Assembly: GCA_026709335.1 (NCBI GenBank)
Contig: JAPOTE010000017.1
Coordinates: 28,495-92,494 of the forward strand
Source: Bacteroidota bacterium
GTDB taxonomy: Bacteria > Bacteroidota > Rhodothermia > Rhodothermales > Bin80
Reading direction: 5' to 3'
Length of the DNA: 64,000 nucleotides
Shown: positions 29,301 to 37,063 of the stretch, in pieces
How the letters are laid out: each line of letters opens with the position of its first letter
Position numbering within the stretch: position 1 is the first letter of the stretch
The notes under the pieces: model-generated
What the model was told of the DNA's origin: nothing
What the model saw: the letters and a program-made list of their open reading frames with translations, nothing else
Databases searched by the model: none
Translations under genes and position numbers: made by a program

Positions 29301-29448
29301 CCTGTAAAGTAGTAGGAATGTACAAATTAGCCCCTGGAATCGGTATGCCTGATTCATCGGTGACCTGGCCTGAAATTTTACCTGTTTGGGCGAAGACTAC
29401 CCCCACGGACAAGATTAAAACCAACGAAAATACACTCAGAATTCGCAT
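26323..29448 (-). CDS. TonB-dependent receptor with carboxypeptidase-like regulatory domain (second module)
   Basis: A 1041-residue outer-membrane receptor. ATG 29448 gives signal peptide MRILSVFSLVLILSVGVVFAQ; an ATG six codons upstream adds MIIHFE and is less likely. A CarboxypepD_reg-like domain spans about 22-105 (GKISGQVTDESGIPIPGANL, DVDGYYTILNISPGTY). The plug is at about 120-230 (LSVRGSGSDELSFMVNGL, YGNVRSGVVNVVTKEG). The barrel ends in a typical aromatic strand, IFWGIRLSF. It leads a tightly packed operon with the tagged protein, PorV-like protein and IPT-propeller lipoprotein. It is paralogous to 5887-9252, with the same domain order. No SusD gene is adjacent. Confidence 0.92.
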   Translation of the reverse strand: MRILSVFSLVLILSVGVVFAQTGKISGQVTDESGIPIPGANLYIPTTLQGSTTDVDGYYTILNISPGTYSLQSSFIGFTTKTIEGVRVNIDQTTTVNFQLSEDALGLEELVVTAELPVVQADVSNSQLNVTSDQIEALPISSINSVVGLQAGIQGLSVRGSGSDELSFMVNGLTLRDERNNAPYTNISLSSVEEVQVQTGGFNAEYGNVRSGVVNVVTKEGDRERYSGNAILRYSSPAQKHFGSRADHPNSYWLRPFLDPDVAFTGTEAGGWDEFTQAQYPRFEGWIAISEERLKDNDPSNDMTPEALQKAFLWQHRKPMEVVRPDYNVDVGVGGPVPFVSQYLGSLRFYASVRADQSMYLIPLNSDRYREWSGHLKMTADLRPGMKLTIEGLRGHIQGTSLSRSGQPGIFRSAFSIAAQLSRSSFIDSRIFSTDYWAPTEVNNFMGGIKLTHSLSPTTFYEIRLNAFRSRYDTNPGRLRDETSIVTFGGVGFDEAPFGFQPKPTFGVDGMRTGVGMSNARDSSIVTAYNIKADLTSQLNRFLQVKTGLEYNISDSKVNYGRYDAFLASSNSHSQWDRAPVRGAVYTQGKLEFSGMIANLGLRLDYFNAGGEWYSFDPYDPAFSARFAAGIDTLLAQDPTRHIFALSPRMGVSFPITEFSKLYFNYGHFRSLPDPNNLFLLREFTETGQISRVADPNNPLPKTVAYELGYEQSLFDQLLIRMAGYYKDVSLQPYLTEYISRDGQVNYTISEPNSFEDIRGFEVTLSRNRGNWVQGFVNYTYMVFTSGYFSLRRNFENPTAQREFAESDAERRRASSRPLPRPYARLNVDVLTPSDFGPRIASYPILADWRISLIGSWRQGAKYTWTGGGALPGVINNVSFRDYWNANLRFTKNIVIAGKRAQFFVDIFNVFNTRRLSFNGFIDGNDQLAYLRSLHLPESDDYQTNIPGGDKIGAYRSYDVNYQPMQRIPARESITAPNEGVIYWEYESRQYLVYRDGDWKSADSQIVDQALKDKAYIDMPNQNFLTFLDPRDIFWGIRLSF

Positions 29449-29900
29449 CTCAAAGTGGATGATCAATCCGCTCCTCTATTTGACATGTCCCAAAGATTTT
29501 TTTACTAACTCCAATAAATTGGTCAAGCTGAATTATATGATATATTTTCGCCAGAATCGTTATGGATATCTCATAAGGAGCGACTCAATTTCGGAATGAG
29601 GAAATCCCGAACCATCATCAATCAGGACAAAAGAAGGCCTTTTCAGCAACATAAGCTAATGAAAGGCTTATTTGAAACACCATAACTTGTATAATTCATG
29701 CAGGTACATGAAATCTCTAAACTGCTTAATCCCCCCATTAGGCAAGAATGTAGAACATCTCTTCATGATACTTCTCTCCCCCGTTGATGCAATACACTTG
29801 TTTCAAGGCTAGCCTTAAAAAATTCCGTAAGAATACTAAATTAATCTCTCTTAATCTCTCGTGCTACAATTGAGCCTGTCAAACAGATACCAGAAATCAA
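29449..29900. other. intergenic region upstream of the second receptor operon
   Basis: About 450 bases, expected to hold the promoter of the minus-strand operon. On the minus strand TTGACC occurs about 80 bases before the receptor ATG, but no convincing partner box was found. A perfect 10-bp tandem duplication, TTAATCTCTC twice, is at 29841-29860, downstream of the prohibitin-like gene. No credible gene. Confidence 0.4.
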
Positions 29901-30740
29901 CTACTGACCACCCAGAATCAAAGGTAAACCATCATCTCCACTGCCTACAATCACAGTTTTGCTGTTCGGCGAATTCGCAAGTTGCTGAGTTGCTTCAATT
30001 CCTTTGAAGCGTAAATATTGAGATGTCAGGCTTGCCGTGATAATTTGCTGATACGCAGCCTGACCTTCCGCTTCAATACGCTTACGCTCCGCTTCCAAAC
30101 GTTCTTTCTCAATAGTAAATTCGTATCTCTCAGCTTCCTGCTCTTCTTTCAACTTGTTCTCGATAGCCATTCTAATTTGTTCAGGGAGTCGTACATCTCG
30201 GATCAGAATTGCTTCAATAACTACATTTTCTCCCTCGACGCTTTCCTTTACCAAGGCAAAGATCTGATCCTGCAACTCCGTCCTTCGAGTAGAATACAAT
30301 TCTTCAGGTGTAAACTGACCGATCACTTCTCTGACTACACTTCGGAGTTCTGGTCCAATCAACTTTCGAAAATAATCTACCCCATAGTTCACATGAAGAG
30401 ATGGTAGTGTCTCCGAGCTTGGTCTCCAACGTACCGAAATATCGGTGCCTATGGACAATCCATTTGAAGAGAGAGCTTCCATATTTTCAAGTCTCTCCTG
30501 CACGCGAACATCGTATTTGATTACATTGACCCAAGGGGCATGAATCTTTAATCCCTCACCATATACATTTTCAAGATCTGTTCCTCCGAATGGAGAATAT
30601 CGTACACCCGCCTGGCCTGAAACTAGTGTCGTCGTCATGCAGCCTGCAGCCATCGCCCCTACAACAAGAACTGCGACTAGGAGTATAGCTCCTCTGGTTA
30701 GCAAACGTGACATATCTGGAAAATTTGATCTGTTACTCAT
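29901..30740 (-). CDS. prohibitin/SPFH-domain lipoprotein
   Basis: A 279-residue membrane-anchored SPFH (band 7) protein. An N-terminal hydrophobic stretch runs at 17-33 and ends in a lipobox-like AMAAGC (Cys 34), so it may be a lipoprotein rather than a plain transmembrane protein. The SPFH domain follows: SGQAGVRYSPFGG, LKIHAPWVNVIKYDVRVQERLE, LSIGTDISVRWRPSSE. Then comes a charged coiled coil (ENKLKEEQEAERYEF, KERLEAERKRIEAEGQAAYQ) and a short tail with YLRFKGIEATQQLANSPNSK, typical of prohibitins. Known role of the family: oligomeric rings that organise membranes and protect membrane proteins from proteases. It is divergent from murB and appears monocistronic. Confidence 0.88.
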   Translation of the reverse strand: MSNRSNFPDMSRLLTRGAILLVAVLVVGAMAAGCMTTTLVSGQAGVRYSPFGGTDLENVYGEGLKIHAPWVNVIKYDVRVQERLENMEALSSNGLSIGTDISVRWRPSSETLPSLHVNYGVDYFRKLIGPELRSVVREVIGQFTPEELYSTRRTELQDQIFALVKESVEGENVVIEAILIRDVRLPEQIRMAIENKLKEEQEAERYEFTIEKERLEAERKRIEAEGQAAYQQIITASLTSQYLRFKGIEATQQLANSPNSKTVIVGSGDDGLPLILGGQ

Positions 30741-30830
30741 AAGTGATTCTTAGATTAATTGTGATTATCCATCTGGGCAGGTTAACGGTTTTCCTTATCA
30801 TAAGGTTGCAGCAAGAATTCCTCTTTCTGT

Positions 30831-31847
30831 ATGAAGCAAACACTTGAACGTCTCACAGGCAAAGGTTCTGTTGTTAAAGAAAACATCCGTCTCGCACCTT
30901 ATACCACCATGAAAGTAGGCGGTGAAGCGGATTACTTTGTGGAAGTAAAAACCTCAGTTGCACTTGAGCGTGCTGTAAAAGCTGTTCGAGAGTTGAACCT
31001 CCCCTATTTCCTGCTGGGGCACGGGGCCAATATAGTGATCGGAGATATGGGCTTCCGCGGGGTTGTAATCCGCAACATCGCAGATCTAGTTTCCTTCAAT
31101 GAAAATCTGGTTACTGCAGAAAGCGGTGCAACAATGTATCCTGACCTCATTGAACTCACCGCAGTTCAATCGCTGTCCGGGCTGGAACATTACGTCGGAA
31201 TCCCATCCACGGTCGGAGGGGCACTTTGGCAAAATCTGCATTTCCTGTCGCCGGCCCCGGCTCGTGAGCGTACCATGTTTATTGAAGAAGTTCTGGAGTA
31301 TGCGGATCTTTTGACCGAAGAAAATAAAACAGAGCGCGTCGGAGTCGATTATTTCGAGTTCGGATATGACCAATCTATACTCCACCACCGAGATGACATC
31401 GTTTTGAGTGCCACATTCCGACTTGCGAAGGCTGATCATGCAAGAATTCAAAGGATTATGAAAGAAAACCTTGCCTGGCGTGCGTTACGTCATCCAAATT
31501 TGAAAACAGAACCAAGCGTCGGCTCTATCTTTAAGAAAATTCAAGGCATTGGAGCCGGAAGACTCATAGACGAGTGCGGACTCAAGGGGGCCAGTTATGG
31601 AGGCATGACTGTCTCACACCGTCACGCAAATATCATTGTTAACCTTGGAAATGGAACCGCCGCAGATCTTCAGGCTCTGGTGAAATATGTTCAGCAAGAG
31701 GTCGCCGCACAAACAGGTTATCATTTGGAGACGGAAATTGAGTTCGTAGGTTCTTTCTGTACTCCGACAAATGGAGCGCCAGTATTTCTACCCCGACCAG
31801 AGGGACTGGTCACGGCTGAAGAACTAGCCACGCATCAATCATCATGA
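30831..31847 (+). CDS. murB: UDP-N-acetylenolpyruvoylglucosamine reductase
   Basis: A 338-residue cytoplasmic flavoenzyme that reduces UDP-GlcNAc-enolpyruvate to UDP-MurNAc with NADPH in peptidoglycan precursor synthesis. Seen: the FAD-binding PCMH-type N-terminal part (APYTTMKVGGEADYFVEV, FLLGHGANIVIGDMGFRGVVI), then YVGIPSTVGGALWQNL in place of the usual GIPGxxGGAxxxNAG. The C-terminal substrate domain has EPSVGSIFKKI, where the Ser of GS-x-FK is the expected proton donor, AGRLIDECGLKG, and ETEIEFVG with the conserved Glu. The changed flavin-loop region is a variant, but key residues are kept. It overlaps ccmB by 4 bases (ATGA), an unusual coupling of cell-wall and cytochrome maturation genes. 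Confidence 0.9.
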   Translation: MKQTLERLTGKGSVVKENIRLAPYTTMKVGGEADYFVEVKTSVALERAVKAVRELNLPYFLLGHGANIVIGDMGFRGVVIRNIADLVSFNENLVTAESGATMYPDLIELTAVQSLSGLEHYVGIPSTVGGALWQNLHFLSPAPARERTMFIEEVLEYADLLTEENKTERVGVDYFEFGYDQSILHHRDDIVLSATFRLAKADHARIQRIMKENLAWRALRHPNLKTEPSVGSIFKKIQGIGAGRLIDECGLKGASYGGMTVSHRHANIIVNLGNGTAADLQALVKYVQQEVAAQTGYHLETEIEFVGSFCTPTNGAPVFLPRPEGLVTAEELATHQSS

Positions 31848-32548
31848 GCCAATTGAATAAATTCCTTAGCTGGATTGGTGGGGCTTTTTCTGTATTCTAT
31901 AAAGATCTTCGATTGGAAGTACGCAACAAATCTGTCTTGGGTACGCTACTCATTTTTGTTCTGAGTACGCTCATACTCTTCCTGTTTGCAACAGGAAGAA
32001 ATGACATTGGCCCCCGTGTCCAGTCTGGCCTGCTTTGGATGATTATCCTGTTTAATGCTGCGTTAGGACTAGGAAGGACGTTTTTGGTGGAAGAGGAGCG
32101 GGGAACCGGAATTTTCTTGCGAATGAACACACAAGCTGGCATGGTTTATCTCGGCAAACTTCTCTTCAGCTTTCTGATAATCCTGTTGACCAATATTATT
32201 TCAACAGGATTATTCGTGTTTCTCTCGAATTCAGTCGTTGCACTCCCGGGTCTATTTGTTTTATCAATTTTCCTTGGGACCATAGGTCTTGCGGGAGCGA
32301 CTACACTTCTGTCAGCGATTATTGCACGAACAGCACGCAGTGGCCCCCTACTCCCGATGCTACTCTTCCCACTATTGATCCCTTTGTTGCTTTCGGCAGT
32401 TGAATCAACTTACTTCAGTTTAGCAGGTCAACCATTTGCTGTAGACGGATGGAATGCTGCCTCCGGGTCCTTGATTGTAATGGTCAGTTTTTCAGGAGTT
32501 GTCATTGCTTCTTCTGTCCTTCTTTTTGATTACGTCTGGAATGAGTAA
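31844..32548 (+). CDS. ccmB: haem exporter permease CcmB
   Basis: A 234-residue inner-membrane protein with about six hydrophobic helices. Together with the ATPase CcmA (not in this window) and CcmC it handles haem for c-type cytochrome maturation, system I. Family features seen: YKDLRLEVRNKS at the cytoplasmic N-terminus, VEEERGTGIFLRM in the first loop, and the small-residue-rich GTIGLAGATTLLSAI. The length is close to the usual ~220. It starts within the murB stop and overlaps ccmC by 8 bases, so translation is coupled along the operon. Confidence 0.9.
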   Translation: MSQLNKFLSWIGGAFSVFYKDLRLEVRNKSVLGTLLIFVLSTLILFLFATGRNDIGPRVQSGLLWMIILFNAALGLGRTFLVEEERGTGIFLRMNTQAGMVYLGKLLFSFLIILLTNIISTGLFVFLSNSVVALPGLFVLSIFLGTIGLAGATTLLSAIIARTARSGPLLPMLLFPLLIPLLLSAVESTYFSLAGQPFAVDGWNAASGSLIVMVSFSGVVIASSVLLFDYVWNE

Positions 32549-33269
32549 AAGTCTTTTTAACGCTGTACCTCGTAACTACAAGACGATACGCCTCATTATT
32601 CTTATATGGATGACATTCGTCATCATGGCATCGCTTTCAGTCGGTGGAATTTGGCTGAATATCCCGAACGTGGAGATGCTGGAGCATACTGCCAGGAACC
32701 TGTACTTTCACGTCCCCATGTGGTTCACGATGATGGCAATGACTGCTCTCTCAGCATTTTACGCCTTTCGATATCTGCAAACCAGAAACCCGATGAGCGA
32801 CATTCGATCCAGGAATGCAGCTTTGATTGCTCTTGTATTCGGTATTTCGGGCCTCATGACAGGAATTATATGGGCCCGCTACACATGGTATGAGGGTACA
32901 AACATCTGGTGGAATTTCGACCCAAAGCAATCAATGGCTGCTGTTCAGATATTGATCTACGGCGCATACTTTGCCCTTCGAGGTACTTTGGATGATCCAC
33001 AAAAGGAGGCTCGTATTGCCGCAGTATACAATTTATTTGCATTCGTAACTGTACCGTTTCTTTTGTATGTGCTCCCGCGCCAGCTGGAAAGCCTCCATCC
33101 CGGATCTGAGGGAAATCCTGCATTCAGCGAGATTACAGATCCTATTATGAGAATTGTATTTTATGCATCCGTGGTTGGGTTTATTGCTCTGTCATGGATT
33201 TTCTATACCCAACGCGTTCGGTTGTCCAGTACCTCCGCCACACTGAAATCCATTGAAGAAAACCTCTAA
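32541..33269 (+). CDS. ccmC: haem-handling protein CcmC
   Basis: A 242-residue inner-membrane protein with six hydrophobic helices. It presents haem to CcmE in system I cytochrome c maturation. ATG 32541 lies within the 3' end of ccmB; an upstream start at 32499 is only read-through of the overlapping frame. Seen: ARNLYFHVPMWFTM with the conserved periplasmic His after helix 2, GIIWARYTWYEGTNIWWNFDP, which is the WWD-type haem motif in a form with N in place of a usual residue, and a second His in LESLHPGSEG. Three bases separate it from the ccmD-like gene. Confidence 0.9.
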   Translation: MSKSLFNAVPRNYKTIRLIILIWMTFVIMASLSVGGIWLNIPNVEMLEHTARNLYFHVPMWFTMMAMTALSAFYAFRYLQTRNPMSDIRSRNAALIALVFGISGLMTGIIWARYTWYEGTNIWWNFDPKQSMAAVQILIYGAYFALRGTLDDPQKEARIAAVYNLFAFVTVPFLLYVLPRQLESLHPGSEGNPAFSEITDPIMRIVFYASVVGFIALSWIFYTQRVRLSSTSATLKSIEENL

Positions 33270-33272
33270 CTC

Positions 33273-33473
33273 ATGTTCACGATTCTCTTTATCCTACAGA
33301 ACGCCGGAATTGAGTCTGCTATGCTGGAAAACGATAAGCTCTGGGTTGTACTTGTTGTGGTGCTTGTCATCTGGGTGATGCTTGCGGTCCTTATCTTTGT
33401 CGTTGATCGCCAGATCACTCGAATAGAATCTTCTGTAAAGCGCTTTCTGGACAGAGAAAGAACAGCCGAATAA
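33273..33473 (+). CDS. ccmD: small membrane protein, CcmD-like
   Basis: A 66-residue protein with one hydrophobic helix (about 24-43, VVLVVVLVIWVMLAVLIFVV) and then a charged cytoplasmic tail (DRQITRIESSVKRFLDRERTAE). CcmD proteins are small, poorly conserved, single-helix partners that help release haem-loaded CcmE from CcmC. The size, topology and place between ccmC and ccmE are the main grounds for the name; sequence alone would not decide it. Confidence 0.75.
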   Translation: MFTILFILQNAGIESAMLENDKLWVVLVVVLVIWVMLAVLIFVVDRQITRIESSVKRFLDRERTAE

Positions 33474-33489
33474 ATCAAACTATCGATCA

Positions 33490-33885
33490 ATGCTTAAACC
33501 CCGTACTATAGTCAGTCTGATTGCCCTGTTGGGATTTGGATCTTTACTTCTGTTTAGCTTTGGCGAGCGCGTCAGCGGATATACTCATTTTTCGGAAGCG
33601 GAAGCATCAGGATCGGATGTCCATGTGATTGGTTACTGGGTACAGCCCGAAACGGCTCATTACAGCCCCGAGGAAAATCTTTTTACCTTTCACATGAAAG
33701 ACGAAGAAGGCACTATACGAAAAGTGCTCTATAGAGATACCAAACCCGCAAGTTTTGAAAATGCCGAAAAACTGGTTGTCGCCGGACGTGTCAATGGTGA
33801 TGTATTTGAGGCCAAACATATTCTTATGAAATGCCCCTCCAAGTACAGTGACACGAACTCTTTAGAACAGTTACCACCTTCTTAG
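33490..33885 (+). CDS. ccmE: haem chaperone CcmE, CxxxY variant
   Basis: A 131-residue periplasmic haem chaperone with an N-terminal anchor (about 6-24) and an OB-fold. Strands seen: VHVIGYWVQPETAHYS, NLFTFHMKDEEGTIRKVLY, EKLVVAGRVNGDVFEAKHI. The haem-binding motif at the end of the fold is CPSKY (Cys 115 to Tyr 119) instead of the usual HxxxY (HDENY) of classical CcmE. A CxxxY form is known from archaea and some bacteria whose system I lacks CcmH, and no ccmH is seen here. It is the last gene of the murB-ccmBCDE cluster; ccmA and ccmF are not in the window. Confidence 0.9.
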   Translation: MLKPRTIVSLIALLGFGSLLLFSFGERVSGYTHFSEAEASGSDVHVIGYWVQPETAHYSPEENLFTFHMKDEEGTIRKVLYRDTKPASFENAEKLVVAGRVNGDVFEAKHILMKCPSKYSDTNSLEQLPPS

Positions 33886-34313
33886 TCATTACTCAACCTT
33901 CAAGACGCGTTGAAACAGATAATTGAATAATGCGATGAGGAGTAGAGTGCGCCAGAACTGACTCTTCGTCGATCTAAGAGGGAATTGCGAACTCCTAATC
34001 AAATAGGAAATTGCACAAGGATTTGAACGCAAAGGACATCTATCGATGTGTCTGTCAAAAAAACAGTTCCTGGCATGTCCTGCTTTGACGAGAAATAAGC
34101 GTATGCCCCAATATCGTCTCAACAGTAAACATCGTGTCAGGTCAGCTAATAGCGTTCATAACTGCACATTTCTGCGCATTAGGGTAATCGACAGTAAAGC
34201 ACAATCAATTCACTGCGAGATTGTAAAAACACCTCTGTATTTTGCTTCTTCATAAGCAATCAAGTTCTTGGGGATATCGTATAAGACGAGTACGCACCTT
34301 TTCGCCTGCCTCT
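33886..34313. other. intergenic region
   Basis: About 430 bases between ccmE and the DUF4159 gene. No hairpin with a T-run and no RNA gene was recognised. The last 72 bases could instead be the N-terminus of the next gene (ATG 34242). Confidence 0.35.
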
Positions 34314-34973
34314 GTGACGCGATTGCTCTACTTCTGTATCTTACTTGCCATTCCGTGTAAAGCACAGGAATATGCTCTCTCTGTCGCTCGTGTTAAATAC
34401 GGAGGTGGAGGAGACTGGTATAGTGATGAACAGTCACTGCCTGAACTCTTGTCCTTCGTTCGAACCGAAACACTGGTTAATGTCGCACCAACACCTGAAG
34501 TCGTTGAGCTCTCAAACGATCGATTATTCACCTTTCCATATCTGTACCTGACAGGGCATGGAAATGTAGTCTTTACAGAACGGGAAGCTACTCGACTGCA
34601 TCAGTATCTTGAGCAGGGAGGATTTTTGCATATTGATGATAACTATGGCTTGGATGTAGCTATTCGCCGTGAAATGGCTAAAGTATTTCCACAACAAGAA
34701 TTCGTGGAAATCCCTTTTGATCATGCCATCTATAATACACATTACTCCTTCCCTGATGGCTTGCCAAAAATCCATGAGCACGATGGCAGACCACCACAAG
34801 GATTTGGATTATTTGACAGTCACGGCCGTCTATGTGTCTTCTACAGCTATGAGAGCGACCTTGGGGATGGCTGGGAGCCGGAGTCCGTGCATGATCTCCC
34901 ATCGGAAACTCGCACTCTTGCGCTACAGATGGGAACCAACATCCTGGTATATGCCCTGATGGGAGCTAGTTAA
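34314..34973 (+). CDS. DUF4159 family exported protein
   Basis: About 219 residues from GTG 34314, giving a compact signal peptide ([18 protein letters not shown]). ATG 34242 adds 24 basic residues before it and cannot be excluded. Seen: [92 protein letters not shown]. These are the marks of DUF4159, whose fold resembles glutamine-amidotransferase-like domains (the [11 protein letters not shown] turn). In other bacteria such genes lie near MoxR ATPases and VWA proteins; none is here. Function unknown. It lies 22 bases before glyA and may share its transcript. Confidence 0.8.
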   Translation: MTRLLYFCILLAIPCKAQEYALSVARVKYGGGGDWYSDEQSLPELLSFVRTETLVNVAPTPEVVELSNDRLFTFPYLYLTGHGNVVFTEREATRLHQYLEQGGFLHIDDNYGLDVAIRREMAKVFPQQEFVEIPFDHAIYNTHYSFPDGLPKIHEHDGRPPQGFGLFDSHGRLCVFYSYESDLGDGWEPESVHDLPSETRTLALQMGTNILVYALMGAS

Positions 34974-34995
34974 TCTAATCTCACAAATCCTACAC

Positions 34996-36294
34996 ATGAA
35001 AAAGCATCTTTTTTCGCAAGACCCCGAAATCTACGCAGCAATTGAGTGTGAAGTAAAGCGACAAAACTTTGGCTTGGAGTTGATTGCATCGGAGAATTTT
35101 GTATCTAAGAGCGTCCTACAGGCCCAAGGCTCTGTCCTCACCAATAAATATGCCGAAGGACTGCCCGGGCGCCGCTATTATGGAGGATGTGAATTTGTAG
35201 ATGACGTAGAAGATTTGGCACGCGACCGAGCAAAACAACTATTTCAATGCGACTGGGTCAATGTACAACCACATTCTGGCGCATCGGCTAATGCAGCAGT
35301 CTATCTAAGCTGCCTCAAGCCGGGAGAGACATTTCTTGGCCTCGATCTTGCACATGGTGGGCATCTGACACATGGGAGTCCTGTTAATTTTTCCGGAATT
35401 TGGTTCCGGGCAACATACTATGGAGTCGAAAAGGATGGCCGTATTGATATGAATCGTGTTCGGGAAAAAGCAAAGGCAACTGCCCCAAAACTGATTTCAA
35501 TTGGAGCAAGTGCCTACTCCCGCGATTTTGACTACGAAGCCTTTCGTTCTATTGCAGACGAGGTCAATGCACTTCTTTGGATGGACATGGCACATCCGGC
35601 GGGCCTAATCGCTGCAAAGGTGTTGAATGATCCATTACCTCACGCGCACATTGTAACTACAACGACCCACAAAACGCTCCGCGGACCACGAGGAGGAATG
35701 CTCCTTATCGGTAAAGATTTTCAAAACCCCTTCGGGAAAACCGCCCCGAAAAGCGGCCGTGTTCGTAACATGAGCGAGTTGTTAGATTCTGCCGTTTTCC
35801 CTGGCATGCAGGGAGGCCCTCTCATGCATGTTATTGCCGCTAAGGCAGTAGCCTTCAAAGAAGCTTTGCAACCTGAATTTGTTGACTATGCCAAGCAAGT
35901 GCGAGCAAATGCAATGGTAATGGCACAATCCTTTATGTCACGGGGATATGATGTTGTAAGTGGTGGAACAGACAATCATCTGGTTTTGCTCGATCTTCGC
36001 AGTAAAAACATTACTGGACGGGATGCGGAGCGTGCCCTGCAGGCTGCCGAAATTACAGTTAACAAGAATATGGTTCCTTTCGATGATCAAAATCCTTTCG
36101 TTACTAGCGGAATTCGTTTGGGAACAGCAGCCGTGACGACGAGAGGTCTCAGAGAAGCGGAGATCGAAGATGTTGTGCTGTTAATTGATCGCATTTTATC
36201 TGAACCAAACAACGAATCTGTACGAAGCAACGTGAAAAGCAAAATTCGTACACTCTGTGAAACTCATCCACTCTATGACTTCGTGATCACATGA
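34996..36294 (+). CDS. glyA: serine hydroxymethyltransferase
   Basis: A 432-residue cytoplasmic PLP enzyme that interconverts serine and glycine while loading one-carbon units on tetrahydrofolate. Seen: [83 protein letters not shown], and the PLP lysine in [14 protein letters not shown] (Lys 226). The C-terminal folate/PLP domain has [16 protein letters not shown] and the substrate-binding [14 protein letters not shown]. Length and motifs are standard for bacterial GlyA. Confidence 0.97.
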   Translation: MKKHLFSQDPEIYAAIECEVKRQNFGLELIASENFVSKSVLQAQGSVLTNKYAEGLPGRRYYGGCEFVDDVEDLARDRAKQLFQCDWVNVQPHSGASANAAVYLSCLKPGETFLGLDLAHGGHLTHGSPVNFSGIWFRATYYGVEKDGRIDMNRVREKAKATAPKLISIGASAYSRDFDYEAFRSIADEVNALLWMDMAHPAGLIAAKVLNDPLPHAHIVTTTTHKTLRGPRGGMLLIGKDFQNPFGKTAPKSGRVRNMSELLDSAVFPGMQGGPLMHVIAAKAVAFKEALQPEFVDYAKQVRANAMVMAQSFMSRGYDVVSGGTDNHLVLLDLRSKNITGRDAERALQAAEITVNKNMVPFDDQNPFVTSGIRLGTAAVTTRGLREAEIEDVVLLIDRILSEPNNESVRSNVKSKIRTLCETHPLYDFVIT

Positions 36295-36449
36295 CCTTCA
36301 GTCAAAACTGCCCCTATCCTCTACGCTAGATATACGATTGTGAATTTCGTACTATATTGACCAGACTGACATAATGCCTGCCAATCTTGTTTTGTTGAAC
36401 CGATAAACCCAGCTTTGGTATACAATTGCCGCTACAACCGCAAACATTC

Positions 36450-37058
36450 ATGAAGGTCGAAAATTTCGAACAATCGGCCTGTATACATGACTCAGGCTTA
36501 TCCGAAGAGATCTATAATATGGCCTTGGTATGCGGTGAGCATGAGGGAATTATAGATCCGGATGGTGGAATGGTTGACTGGCTGTTGGATCTGAGAATCC
36601 CTCTTCTGAATGGAAGCATAGCCGGTAAACTTGGCAAATTTATTGCTGATCGACTGCGGATGGCTGGTTGTAGACAAATTGCAGGTTATGGATTTGGGGG
36701 AAATGCGATGGTCTGTGCAGCAGTTAATGCAGACGGGTATCCGCATCTTCTGGGCGGTTTCATCAGGCCACGGCGTAAACCTCACGGACGCCAACGCCTA
36801 ATTGAAGGCCCTCTTGATTCCCGGTTACCAGTGGTGCTACTGGATGATCTGCTCAATAGCGGCTCAACTGCACTCCATGCACTCACTCAACTCAGAAATG
36901 AGGGTTTTCAGGTTATAGGATGCTTCACAGTCTGTGAATTCACTTGGGGAGAGGGTCGTGCAAGACTGGAAAAAGAAGGTTTGTGGGTGGATACGCTGAT
37001 GGAATTGACCCTTAACAGCGAGAATACCGGAAGCTCTGATTCAGCTGTACGTGGATAG
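36450..37058 (+). CDS. phosphoribosyltransferase-like protein, orotate PRTase type
   Basis: About 202 residues from ATG 36450; a TTG at 36426 would add eight. The PRPP loop is VVLLDDLLNSGSTALHAL with the acidic pair at 132-133, matching the type I phosphoribosyltransferase motif and closest in form to orotate PRTases. Upstream it has IAGYGFGGNAMVCAAV, the place of the PPi-loop and beta strand, and FIRPRRKPHGRQRLIEGP, resembling the basic RKxxKxHG catalytic loop of OPRTase. The N-terminal part (about 10-60) is unusual, with ICGEHEGI-like and DPDGGMVDWLLDLR segments. It could be a true pyrE or a relative with another base; the other pyrimidine genes are not nearby. It lies 5 bases before tatC. 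Confidence 0.75.
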   Translation: MKVENFEQSACIHDSGLSEEIYNMALVCGEHEGIIDPDGGMVDWLLDLRIPLLNGSIAGKLGKFIADRLRMAGCRQIAGYGFGGNAMVCAAVNADGYPHLLGGFIRPRRKPHGRQRLIEGPLDSRLPVVLLDDLLNSGSTALHALTQLRNEGFQVIGCFTVCEFTWGEGRARLEKEGLWVDTLMELTLNSENTGSSDSAVRG

Positions 37059-37063
37059 GAACG

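Noticed and set aside
5887-29448. Core T9SS machinery
   Set aside because: Only PorV-family proteins and sorting tags are seen; no translocon or ring component is encoded here, so the export route is inferred only.
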